This document shows, in pieces, positions 42,402 to 51,044 of a stretch of 64,000 nt of DNA. The DNA lies in NCBI RefSeq assembly GCF_900143025.1, contig NZ_FRCT01000006.1, positions 62,001-126,000 of the forward strand, written 5' to 3'. This DNA comes from Ruminococcus flavefaciens (lineage in GTDB: Bacteria; Bacillota; Clostridia; Oscillospirales; Ruminococcaceae). Below the pieces are notes generated by a model, which saw only the letters and a program-made list of their open reading frames with translations, was not told the origin of the DNA and did no database searches. Positions within the stretch are counted from its first letter, which is position 1. Every line of letters starts with the position of its first letter. A program made the position numbers and the translations under genes.

Positions 42402-43955
42402 TCATATTATTTTAGTTGACCATTCCTCGATATTCCAGATATTATCGGCAATATCCATGTAGAATTCGGGTTCGTGGCTTACTATGAGGACAGTGCCCTT
42501 GTAGTCCTTGATAGCCTTTTTCAGGGATTCCTTTGCGTCAACGTCAAGGTGGTTGGTGGGCTCGTCGAGAACAAGGAGATTGACCTCCTTCAGCATTATC
42601 CTGCATATCCTTACCTTTGCATTCTCGCCGCCCGAGAGCACTCTCATCTGTGAGGTGATATGCTCGGTAGTAAGTCCGCACTGTGCAAGGGCGGCACGTA
42701 CTTCTGCATTTGTCATTGAGGGATATTCCTCCCATATAACGTCAAGTGCAGTTTTTGAGGTGCTTTCCTCCTCCTGCTCAAAGTAGCCGTATTCTACGAA
42801 CTGGTCGTGCTCTACATAGCCCGATATGGGTGGTATTATTTTCAGCAGAGTTTTCAGCAGAGTGGATTTTCCTATTCCGTTTACGCCGCGGATAGCTATT
42901 TTCTGACCGTTCTCCACCTTTACGGATATAGGCTTCGTAAGGGGCTCGTCATAGCCGAGGACTACGTTCTTGCAGTCGATGACTACACGTCCTGGAGTAC
43001 GGGCTTTTCTGAATGAGAATGTGGGCTTGGGCTTTTCACGCATAAGGGTTATCTTGTCCATTTTGTCAAGCTTTTTCTGGCGTGACTTTGCCATGTTGGT
43101 AGTAGCGACTCTTGCCTTGTTGCGGGCAATGAAGTCCTCAAGGTCGGCAATCTCCTTCTGCTGTTTTTCGTAAGCCTGCTCTATCTGCTTCTTTTTCAGC
43201 TCATACATTCTCACAAAGTTGTCGTAATCTCCTGTATATCGCGTCATAACTGCGTTCTCAACGTGGTATACCACATTTATTACGCTGTTCATAAAGGGTA
43301 CGTCATGGGATACGAGTATGAAGGCGTTTTCGTAGTTTTGCAGGAAATTGGTCAGCCATCTGATATGATTTTCGTCGAGGAAGTTTGTAGGCTCATCGAG
43401 TATGAGTATCATGGGATTTTCAAGGAGTACCTTTGCAAGGAGAACCTTTGCTCGCTGACCGCCCGAAAGCTCCGCAACGTCCCTGTCGAGTCCTATCTCG
43501 TTAAGACCGAGACCGTTTGCGTATTCGGATATTTTTGCATCTATGGTGTAATAGCCGCTGTAATCGAGGATACTCTGTATCTCGCCCACTTCCTCCATGA
43601 GGGAATTCATTTCCTCGTCGGAGCAGTCCGACATTTTTTCATAGAGGGTAAGCATTTCGGCTTCAAGCTCGGAAAGGTGGTCGAAGGCTTCACGGAGCAC
43701 ATCACGGATAGTTTTGCCTTTGGCAAGGGTGCTGTACTGGTCGAGGTAACCTGTGGTAATGTGCCTGCACCATTCTATTTTGCCCTCATCAGGCTGTAGC
43801 TTTCCCATTATTATATTAAGGAAGGTGGATTTTCCTTCGCCGTTGGCTCCCACAAGTCCTACGTGTTCGCCTTTGAGAAGTCGGAAGGAAGCGTCGTTAA
43901 GTATCTGACGCGCACCAAATCCGTGAGTTACGTGTTCAACGTTGAGTATGCTCAT
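42402..43955 (-). CDS. ABC-F family ATPase
   Basis: The 517-residue protein has two ABC domains without transmembrane helices: Walker A GANGEGKST and GVNGIGKST, signatures LSGGQRAK and LSGGENAK, Walker B LILDEPTNFLD and LVLDEPTNHLD. A charged linker joins the domains. This is the ABC-F (Uup/YdiF/EttA-like) group, which acts on the ribosome. Sub-family assignment, and whether it protects against antibiotics, cannot be read from sequence. A GGAGGATATT ribosome site precedes the ATG. Confidence 0.94.
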   Translation of the reverse strand: MSILNVEHVTHGFGARQILNDASFRLLKGEHVGLVGANGEGKSTFLNIIMGKLQPDEGKIEWCRHITTGYLDQYSTLAKGKTIRDVLREAFDHLSELEAEMLTLYEKMSDCSDEEMNSLMEEVGEIQSILDYSGYYTIDAKISEYANGLGLNEIGLDRDVAELSGGQRAKVLLAKVLLENPMILILDEPTNFLDENHIRWLTNFLQNYENAFILVSHDVPFMNSVINVVYHVENAVMTRYTGDYDNFVRMYELKKKQIEQAYEKQQKEIADLEDFIARNKARVATTNMAKSRQKKLDKMDKITLMREKPKPTFSFRKARTPGRVVIDCKNVVLGYDEPLTKPISVKVENGQKIAIRGVNGIGKSTLLKTLLKIIPPISGYVEHDQFVEYGYFEQEEESTSKTALDVIWEEYPSMTNAEVRAALAQCGLTTEHITSQMRVLSGGENAKVRICRIMLKEVNLLVLDEPTNHLDVDAKESLKKAIKDYKGTVLIVSHEPEFYMDIADNIWNIEEWSTKII

Positions 43956-43990
43956 AATATCCTCCAATTTACTGTGTTGGTTATAGGTAT

Positions 43991-44020
43991 ATTATACCAT
44001 ACAAATGAGTGTCCTGTAAA
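43991..44020 (-). promoter_or_regulatory. Sigma-A promoter of the ABC-F gene
   Basis: On the minus strand TTTACA (44015-44020) and a perfect TATAAT (43991-43996) are separated by 18 bp. Confidence 0.75.
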
Positions 44021-44027
44021 GAACTAA

Positions 44028-44060
44028 GGGGAAAACACTTTCCGCAGAAAGGTTTTCCCC
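44028..44060. repeat. GGGGAA-type hairpin repeat, copy 2
   Basis: GGGGAAAACACTTTC and GAAAGGTTTTCCCC pair around a CGCA loop. The 3' arm is identical to that of the copy at 35860-35892, and both copies are followed by a similar GTATAA segment. Confidence 0.8.
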
Positions 44061-44094
44061 ATAATTACGTATAAGCTTTTATGCAAGCAGGTAT

Positions 44095-46719
44095 TTACTT
44101 GGCTGAGTTTTTGAGGAGCTCTTTGCGGAGCGCAACAAGGTCGAATACGTCAGCGGACTTGTCGCCGTTCATATCTGCAAGCTTTGACTGCGCCTTTGTA
44201 AGGCTTCCTGTGCCGTGGAGGTACTTGCTCATAAGCAGGAGGTCTGCTACATCTATTGCACCGTCAGTGTTGATATCGCCCTGTGGATACTCCTCTTTAA
44301 CGAAACTGCACACCAGTGAAGCGGCGTTGTCGGCGGTAATGGTTATAGTTTCGGAGTTTGAATTTACCGCTCCCGACCAGCCTGCAAATGTGTAGCCCTC
44401 AGCAGGCTTTGCAGTAAGAGTCACCTCATTGCCGCTCTCATAGGAGCCTGTCCAGATATTTTCAGAAAATACCGCATCGTCTGAGCCCACAGAAACGCTT
44501 CCTTTTCCCTGCTTTGTAACGGTAACGGTCGCAGTGTCCTGTGATATGCCGAAGTAATTCTGCATATGTCCAACAGCATAAACGGGGCGCTCCTTGAAGA
44601 ATGTGCGCATATTCTCCATTTCCTCGTGATAGTACTCCTTGTGCTCTGACAGGACGCTCTCAAAATCTGAGTCGGGAGTACCGTTGTACCAACGCCATGC
44701 GGTCATGGTGATATAGTCCATGTATTTTTTTTCTTCTGCGTTGAGCTCATTGATCATTTTCGACGAATCGAATACAGAATAGGCATAGCAGTAGAATTTA
44801 TCAACGAATTTCTTCTCGAATTCGGGATTGTCCAGCAGCTTTGCAAATATCACTGTCGGGATATCGTCTTTGACCTTGTCCATTTTTCTGAAGCTGTCGT
44901 ACTGATATGGCTCAACATTGCCGAAGTCATCATAGGTGAGTCCCACCGAGTAATCGAAATCGAACGCACCAAATCTCCATTTTCCGTCGGTGTAGGGATT
45001 ATCGTCTGATTTGTCACCGTTGTATCTCCACATGAAATAGTTGTAGTTCGGCCAGTCCCATGTGTTTATATAAATACCTGTGCAGTAGCAGTCGATGATA
45101 CTGTCGATATCCACCTTAGAAGCTACGTAGTCGTAATTTTCCTTAACAGAAAGATCGTTGTCGCGGCAGAATTGTCCCAGATGCTGAAGGTTGTGAGGCT
45201 CTTCCTCGGGACCTGCTTCAAGCTCGCCGTTTTTATATAAAGTCACATTTTCGGAGGGGATATCATATTTGGAATGTATGTAATGCTCGGAGGCTTTTTC
45301 CGTTATCTCGTACATTCCCCACAGCTCGCCGTCAATGAAAAGCATACATCTGTCGCTGCTGTATGTGGCAAGAGAGGGAAGCTCCCGCAGAGAGGAATTA
45401 ACTACACGCTCTCTCAGTCTGTCTATCCATGTAACGGCTCTGAGACCGAATGAATCGTAACGCTTTATTGTCTTGCCGTCAGCCACCGAATCGTTGTCCT
45501 CAATGAGCTTATAGTCAAGCTTTGAGTCGCCGTATTTGCTCCTTGCATACAGATTGAAGCTCTTTGCCTCGCTGTTCCTTGAAGAAGCACCTCTTATGCG
45601 TATGCCCATTTTCTGAGAGAAGCCGAGCTCACCGTTTCTGAAATATGTGATATCAGCCTCGCGTTCCCAAGCCTTGCCGCCTGAAAGAAAGTTTGCGATG
45701 TTTTCCGTATTTTCCTCACCGTCAGACCAGTCAAGGTACTGCTGACCTGCTACATAGATGCCGTTTTCCTTGCCGAAGAGGTTATCGGGGTCGGTGACTA
45801 AAGACACTACGGGGATATCCGAATAGTATCTGAGTTTTTCATCGCTCATCACAAAGAAGGTCTTTGTGGCGACTTTGCTGAATGTACCGTCTGAGTCTTT
45901 TGAGGCTGCTCTGACGATAGTTGCCTTGTCGAATTTTTCGGGATTGGCTTGGTACCACTGTGATAGCGTTATGGAGTAAGGACTGCCTTCCTCATACTGA
46001 TACTTGCTGTAGACATTTTCCTCTGTACTTCTGTCATACATTGGTATAGCCTTACTGTAGACCATAGCGGTCTCTGAGGTCGTAGGGTCAGAGCCGTCAA
46101 GGGTATAATATATGGTATCCGCGGAGGTCAGAGTAAGCTCCTTTATGTCATTCACGCTGTAGAAGCCCGATTCCAGCGAGAATACAGGCTCGGCAGGCAG
46201 GGAAGAATTGTCAGCGGAAGGAGTAGGGGACATTATGGCAAAGCTGCCGTCCGCTGAGCGTCCGTATGTCATATCTTCTTCAAGGGCAGGGACTTCAAGC
46301 TTTTGGAGCTCATTGCCGTCAGGGGACGAAAGTATAAGAGTCTCTCCCGATTTGCTCAGAGCAAAGCCTGTGTTTGGCTCGGTCATGCCCTCGGTATCCT
46401 TGGCTGCGGCTACAGTGAGATAGCCGCCCTTTTCTATCACTGTACCCGTTGGGAAAACGTATTTCATAGGCTCTTCGGAGCTGTCGGAAAGACCAAATCC
46501 CGAAAGGTCGATATCTTTATCGCCGGCGTTATAGAGTTCTATCCAGTCAGAGGCTTTTCCGAGGCTGTCTGTGAAGCTGTTCTTGTTCTGTGTGCAGACT
46601 TCGTTTATGTAAAGTCCGTCCGAATCCTGTTCGGCTGTTGCATAGGGCAAACCGCAATGCAGGGTAGAGACCATGAGCATAGCTGCTGCAATGCTGCCCG
46701 TTTTTTTAATAAGGTTCAT
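44095..46719 (-). CDS. Secreted LTD-CotH-dockerin protein
   Basis: The 874-residue protein has a signal peptide (about residues 1-29), a lamin-tail domain (about 34-160; INEVCTQN, DWIELYN), a chitobiase-like domain (YYTLDGSDPTTSE), a CotH kinase-like domain (about 300-730), a bacterial-repeat domain (GYTFAGWSG) and a C-terminal dockerin (GDINTDGAIDVADLLLMSK and ADMNGDKSADVFDLVALRK). The CotH domain keeps the K in AKSFNLYARSKYG and the DFD motif in WRFGAFDFDYSVG, so kinase activity is plausible. Secreted dockerin-borne CotH proteins are known in Ruminococcus. Start ATG after GAGAGAGGT. Confidence 0.9.
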   Translation of the reverse strand: MNLIKKTGSIAAAMLMVSTLHCGLPYATAEQDSDGLYINEVCTQNKNSFTDSLGKASDWIELYNAGDKDIDLSGFGLSDSSEEPMKYVFPTGTVIEKGGYLTVAAAKDTEGMTEPNTGFALSKSGETLILSSPDGNELQKLEVPALEEDMTYGRSADGSFAIMSPTPSADNSSLPAEPVFSLESGFYSVNDIKELTLTSADTIYYTLDGSDPTTSETAMVYSKAIPMYDRSTEENVYSKYQYEEGSPYSITLSQWYQANPEKFDKATIVRAASKDSDGTFSKVATKTFFVMSDEKLRYYSDIPVVSLVTDPDNLFGKENGIYVAGQQYLDWSDGEENTENIANFLSGGKAWEREADITYFRNGELGFSQKMGIRIRGASSRNSEAKSFNLYARSKYGDSKLDYKLIEDNDSVADGKTIKRYDSFGLRAVTWIDRLRERVVNSSLRELPSLATYSSDRCMLFIDGELWGMYEITEKASEHYIHSKYDIPSENVTLYKNGELEAGPEEEPHNLQHLGQFCRDNDLSVKENYDYVASKVDIDSIIDCYCTGIYINTWDWPNYNYFMWRYNGDKSDDNPYTDGKWRFGAFDFDYSVGLTYDDFGNVEPYQYDSFRKMDKVKDDIPTVIFAKLLDNPEFEKKFVDKFYCYAYSVFDSSKMINELNAEEKKYMDYITMTAWRWYNGTPDSDFESVLSEHKEYYHEEMENMRTFFKERPVYAVGHMQNYFGISQDTATVTVTKQGKGSVSVGSDDAVFSENIWTGSYESGNEVTLTAKPAEGYTFAGWSGAVNSNSETITITADNAASLVCSFVKEEYPQGDINTDGAIDVADLLLMSKYLHGTGSLTKAQSKLADMNGDKSADVFDLVALRKELLKNSAK

Positions 46720-46753
46720 AAAAATACCTCTCTCCGTTTTTTATAACAAACTT

Positions 46754-46782
46754 ATTATAGCGCATTGCAAACAAGAATTCAA
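46754..46782 (-). promoter_or_regulatory. Sigma-A promoter of the LTD-CotH-dockerin gene
   Basis: On the minus strand TTGAAT and a perfect TATAAT are separated by 17 bp, about 35 bp before the start. Confidence 0.8.
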
Positions 46783-46894
46783 TATTTTTTTACAACTTTA
46801 TTGACCGAAATTTCGCTGATTATCAGTAACGAGTGCTCGGAAGGGCAGGGGAAAGCGCGTTTTTTGGCGCTGTGAATACATTTTCGCGTATAAA

Positions 46895-46939
46895 CCGAAA
46901 ACCTGCCGGAGCAGTTAACTGCTGACGACAAGTTTTCGG
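46895..46939. terminator. Hairpin after the second CotH gene
   Basis: CCGAAAAC and GTTTTCGG form the outer stem, and AGCAGTTAACTGCT is a perfect 14-nt inner palindrome. The T-run is weak, so it may terminate the upstream minus-strand gene or be another repeat. Confidence 0.5.
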
Positions 46940-47010
46940 CTTACTATATTTTATTCAGAAGCCAGCTTATATTATAGACGGCAGAAGCCGCATTCAGCTT
47001 TCAGGGAAGA

Positions 47011-50000
47011 TTATTCTCCCTTGATGAATTTTCTGAGGAGCTCCAGATCGGCTTCATTGATAGTGTCATCACCGTTCATGTCAGCCGCGCTGAAATTCTG
47101 CACCTCGCCTTTTGCTATTGCTTTTTTCATGCTGCAAAGGTCGTAGATATCAACTACACCGTCGGCATTGAGGTCGCCGAGAGCGAATTTCTCATCGCGC
47201 TTGTCTGTTCTCCACCAGTTTATGTTGTAGAGATAACCGTCACCGCCGCGGAATATGAAATAGATATCGTGCGTGCCGTTGGTCTCATTTACTGAGCAGG
47301 TCTGAGTGTTCCATGTCTGCCAGCCGTTGGAGCTTTTGATATCCATTCTTCCGATGACACTGCCGTTTGGATCGTCAATGCGTATCTCCAGCTGTGCCCT
47401 TGCACCGTTTGAACCGATACGGAAGTCAATGTTCTTGACACCTGACAGATCAACATTTTTGAAGCCGATATAATCGTTATTTTCAGCGTATGCAACGTCA
47501 AGACCGCCCTCAGAGCAGTTTTCAGTGTCTATACCTGACTTGATATCGTATTTCTCAGCCTGTACTACCTTGCCGAGAGAAACTATTCCTGCCTTGAATG
47601 AATAGGAAGTAACCTTCGGAGTGCTTGAAACAGGCTTTGTTGTAGTTGTAGCGGTGGAAGTTTTTGAAGTAGAAGTTGTTGTTTTGCTTGTAGTTGTGGT
47701 GGTTTTGCTTGTGATAGTAGTAGTAGTTGTTGTTGGCTTTGCATTTGGATCGCCGTAGACAGCCTCTACGGTCGCATCGCCTTCAAGTCTTATCTTTATA
47801 GATGCTGTTGAGGTGTCGCCGTTTGTTATCTTTGCGCCGTTTACCTTCCAGTGAGAGAAGGTCTTTCCCTCAACAGGAGTAGCCTTTATATAGATGTCGT
47901 AGTCCTTGTGGTACTTACCGCTCCAGCTGTTTATCTTTCCAAGCTCAAGGGTGTTGAGCTTGATGCTTCCGTTGCCGGGAGAATTAACGACTGTGAGTCT
48001 CTGCGGCTCTGATGAAAGTCTTGCAGCAGAGCGGAGAGTGCGTTCTGCGTGAGAATAACGCTGAGCGTAGAACTCTGTAACTGTGTTCATATCGCCCTCA
48101 AAGCGTCTTTCACCGTTTGAGCCTGATAATCCGCCTGAATGGAAGCGTGCAAAGGTATCGACTACCTGCTGTCTGAACTTGTTCCTGTAGCTGTCTATGA
48201 CTGCTTTTGTTCTGTCAGTAGTGAAGTTATAGTTTGCAAGGTCCATCATAGTTCTTGCGAATTTATTTCTGAACTGCTCGTTGTTCATAAGGCTGTTGAA
48301 TACTCTTGCGAGCTGGCAGTTGCTTTCGCGTATGCGTCTGAAGCAGTCAGCGGAAAATACCTTATCCTCTGTGCCGTAAAGGCCCTGTCCCGATTCGGTA
48401 TCGAAGCATACCATTCTCCATTTGCCGTCAGCGTATGGATTTTCGGGATCAACTGCATTTGAACGCCAAGCCATGAAGTTGTTCTGCGGCCAGTCAGCAT
48501 TGCACCAGTAGATCTGTGCAGCGAAATAGTCCATAAATGACTGGATATCGAACTTGCTGCAAAATTCGTCATATGACATATTTCCGTTGGAAATACCGTC
48601 GCAGGCTCTGCGCCAGTCGTTGAGGTCGTTATCACTGCCCTCCTCGAGTCCGCTGTTCTTTATTATGGCAACGTCGCTTTTCATAACGCCGTAGTGGTCG
48701 CTGAAGTAGTTTTTGTTCAGCTTTTCCATTACCTGATAAATTCCCCAGAATTCGCCGTCGATAAATACGATGCACTCCGACGTAGCCTGAGTAGCAAATG
48801 CTCTGTCTGATACAAGAGCCTGATTTATGCTGTCACGGAAGAAAGCGCCTGAGTTGTCGTTTCCGCCGTTTCTGAGAACGATGCCGTCATACTTCTTGAT
48901 AGCCTTGCCGTTCTTGGCTTTTGTTGCTTTGCCTGAGAAGAAGTCGAAACTGAATTCCTCTGTTCCGTAATCCTTGCGCGTGTATACGTTGAAGCTTTTC
49001 TGAGCGAGACATCTTGAGAAAGCGCCCTTGATACGGATACCTACGTTCTGGTCGATAACTTTTTCACCGTTGTCGAACATTGTAAATATAGCAGGACGCT
49101 CCCATTCCTTGCCCTTCATTGTGTAATTGGCTTTTTTATCCCAGGGATTTTTGCCCTCGCCCCTGTGCTCCTCGTAGACCTTTCCCAGGCAGTATATACC
49201 CTTGTCATTGTCAAAGAGATTTGCAGGATCGGTAACAAGAGAAACTACCTTCATGTTTTTGTAGTATCCCGAATTAGTCTTGCCTACAAAATATGTTTTT
49301 GTGATATATTCACTGGGACGACCCTGAGCGTCTACTGCTACAGCGCGAATTATAGCCGCTTTATCAACATTTTTGTTCGGAGCTTCTGCACCGTCGGGAA
49401 CTATATCCGTGCGTGCGCTGAGACGGTTTTTAGTGTCAGTCATATCCTTGATAGTAAGGGGCTCGGTATATTTTGCTGAGCCGAATACAGGATCGCTGCC
49501 GTCTGTTGTATAGTATATGTCGCAGCCTTCATCGGCTGTAAGTGTCAGAGTAAAACTGCTGTCATAGAATCCGCTTTCATGTGAGAAAGTAGGGGCGTGT
49601 ACAGCATTTGTGCCCTCGGGCTCGGTGTTTGACTTCTCGGGAGTACAGCTTAAAGTGTAGTACTCGCCGCTGCCTTCGGGATACTGACCGTAAGACGTAT
49701 TTTCTGCAAGGGCACCAAACGTTATTTTATTGACCGTATTTCCGTTTGTGTCCGACAGGATAAGAGTCTCGCCCGAAGCTGAAAGACCGAAAGGGGCTAT
49801 CTTATTATTGTTTGCTGCTGCGTCACTGTCACAGAAGACGACCAGCCTTCCCTCGGCAGCAATCTTTGTTCCGCTTGGGAATACATATCTGAAAGGCTCC
49901 CCTTCCTTGTCAGTAAGTCCCCAGCCCGAAATATCGGCTTCTGTCTTGCTGCTGTTGTATAACTCGATCCAGTCATAGCTTCCCCCGTCAGCAGCATGAT

Positions 50001-50142
50001 AATTGGTGTTTTTTGCGCAGACCTCATTGAATGTTACCTGACTGTTTGAATCGGCATTTGCCGGAAGGTACGATGCTGATTGCAGCAGCATACCAAGACA
50101 TAGTACCCCCGCGATACTACGACTTTTGATTTGTTTCTTCAT
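47011..50142 (-). CDS. Secreted LTD-CotH-CBM6-dockerin protein
   Basis: The 1043-residue protein has a signal peptide (about residues 1-30), a lamin-tail domain, a chitobiase-like domain (DIYYTTDGSDPVFG), a CotH domain (about 295-690), a bacterial-repeat domain (GKTFSHWKVNG), a Thr/Ser linker, a CBM6-like module (GGLDVAYAENNDYIGFKNVD, GWQTWNTQTCSV) and a dockerin (GDLNADGVVDIYDLCSMKKA and ADMNGDDTINEADLELLRK). The CotH Asp motif here reads FDTESGQG, with Asp-Thr-Glu where the paralog has Asp-Phe-Asp. The CBM6 module suggests binding to plant xylan. The ATG at 50142 is chosen because AGGTG lies 8 bp upstream; a GTG three codons earlier is too close. Confidence 0.9.
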   Translation of the reverse strand: MKKQIKSRSIAGVLCLGMLLQSASYLPANADSNSQVTFNEVCAKNTNYHAADGGSYDWIELYNSSKTEADISGWGLTDKEGEPFRYVFPSGTKIAAEGRLVVFCDSDAAANNNKIAPFGLSASGETLILSDTNGNTVNKITFGALAENTSYGQYPEGSGEYYTLSCTPEKSNTEPEGTNAVHAPTFSHESGFYDSSFTLTLTADEGCDIYYTTDGSDPVFGSAKYTEPLTIKDMTDTKNRLSARTDIVPDGAEAPNKNVDKAAIIRAVAVDAQGRPSEYITKTYFVGKTNSGYYKNMKVVSLVTDPANLFDNDKGIYCLGKVYEEHRGEGKNPWDKKANYTMKGKEWERPAIFTMFDNGEKVIDQNVGIRIKGAFSRCLAQKSFNVYTRKDYGTEEFSFDFFSGKATKAKNGKAIKKYDGIVLRNGGNDNSGAFFRDSINQALVSDRAFATQATSECIVFIDGEFWGIYQVMEKLNKNYFSDHYGVMKSDVAIIKNSGLEEGSDNDLNDWRRACDGISNGNMSYDEFCSKFDIQSFMDYFAAQIYWCNADWPQNNFMAWRSNAVDPENPYADGKWRMVCFDTESGQGLYGTEDKVFSADCFRRIRESNCQLARVFNSLMNNEQFRNKFARTMMDLANYNFTTDRTKAVIDSYRNKFRQQVVDTFARFHSGGLSGSNGERRFEGDMNTVTEFYAQRYSHAERTLRSAARLSSEPQRLTVVNSPGNGSIKLNTLELGKINSWSGKYHKDYDIYIKATPVEGKTFSHWKVNGAKITNGDTSTASIKIRLEGDATVEAVYGDPNAKPTTTTTTITSKTTTTTSKTTTSTSKTSTATTTTKPVSSTPKVTSYSFKAGIVSLGKVVQAEKYDIKSGIDTENCSEGGLDVAYAENNDYIGFKNVDLSGVKNIDFRIGSNGARAQLEIRIDDPNGSVIGRMDIKSSNGWQTWNTQTCSVNETNGTHDIYFIFRGGDGYLYNINWWRTDKRDEKFALGDLNADGVVDIYDLCSMKKAIAKGEVQNFSAADMNGDDTINEADLELLRKFIKGE

Positions 50143-50211
50143 TTTTTTCACACCTCATCTGAAATAATACCCTCTCAAATTGCCTGTGCCTTATCAGTGT
50201 TAGTGTAATTA

Positions 50212-50240
50212 TTAATATGATCTATCGTGTCAATTGTCAA
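50212..50240 (-). promoter_or_regulatory. Probable promoter of the LTD-CotH-CBM6-dockerin gene
   Basis: On the minus strand TTGACA and TATTAA are separated by 17 bp. A second TTGACA lies 7 bp closer to the gene, so the exact box is uncertain. Confidence 0.6.
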
Positions 50241-50909
50241 ATATATTTCTCAACACAGGCAACTTAATTATTATAACATATACACAAGGCTATTTCAAGC
50301 CTTTTTTCAGATTTTTTTATCTCTTTTAAGTAAAAAAACAGGGGTAAAAAAATGCTTTTCATTGTCGCTGTGCTCTTATTGCATAAAAAAAATAAATTAT
50401 TAATTGATTTTTGCACAAATATTGCAAAATGTAATATCCGTATGGTTTTATACAGCGTTAACGGTTATATAATTTAATAATTTAAAATCAAACATACACT
50501 GTGAGTAAAAACTCTTAACGTAAAAGTATCACATTTAAGCTTTTTTCAACTTTATATGCTCGATAATCTGCTTTAGCGTGATACAACGCCTTGCACATGG
50601 CAAATGGCATAAAAACGAGCAGAATATCAGCGCAATAAAGTGCAAAAATAACAAATGTGGCTTTTCAAAGAGTAATTTTTAAAAAGAAATATTCGGTTTG
50701 TAAATAAATCCACCGCAATATTATACTGGTTTTTAGTCAAAAATCAGGAATAATATCACTTTTGTGCTACAAAATCAGCATACTCAGGGTATAAAAAATA
50801 AAAAAATTACAACCGTAAATTGAGTATTTAAGAAAAGAAGTGGTAAAAAAACAAATAAAAATGCGCGGTAAGGGCTTCAATTCGGACGATATGGGAGAAT
50901 TAGCAAATT
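50241..50909. other. Long AT-rich divergent intergenic region
   Basis: About 670 bp of very AT-rich DNA lie between the CotH and xylanase promoters. A 41-codon frame at 50352-50477 has a poor ribosome site and is not called. No strong hairpin, repeat or RNA gene was seen. The length suggests binding sites for regulators of the two cellulosomal genes, by inference only. Confidence 0.4.
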
Positions 50910-50943
50910 TTGACTTGAATTGTTCACAGAAATGTAATAAAAT
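50910..50943 (+). promoter_or_regulatory. Overlapping promoter candidates of the xylanase gene
   Basis: Two sets with 17-bp spacers overlap: TTGACT/TGTAAT (50910-50938) and TTGAAT/TAAAAT (50915-50943). A leader of about 100 nt precedes the gene. Confidence 0.6.
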
Positions 50944-51044
50944 GTACGTAAAGAAATGCCGCAAAAGTCCTACTCAGCTTTTGCGCTTTTCTTTAATTGT
51001 AAAGGATATCATTTATTACGAAACGAAAGTGAGGTTTGATCGAC

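Noticed and set aside
50352..50477. 41-codon frame in the long intergenic region
   Set aside because: A weak GGGGT site and hydrophobic start are present, but the sequence is very AT-rich and has no other support.
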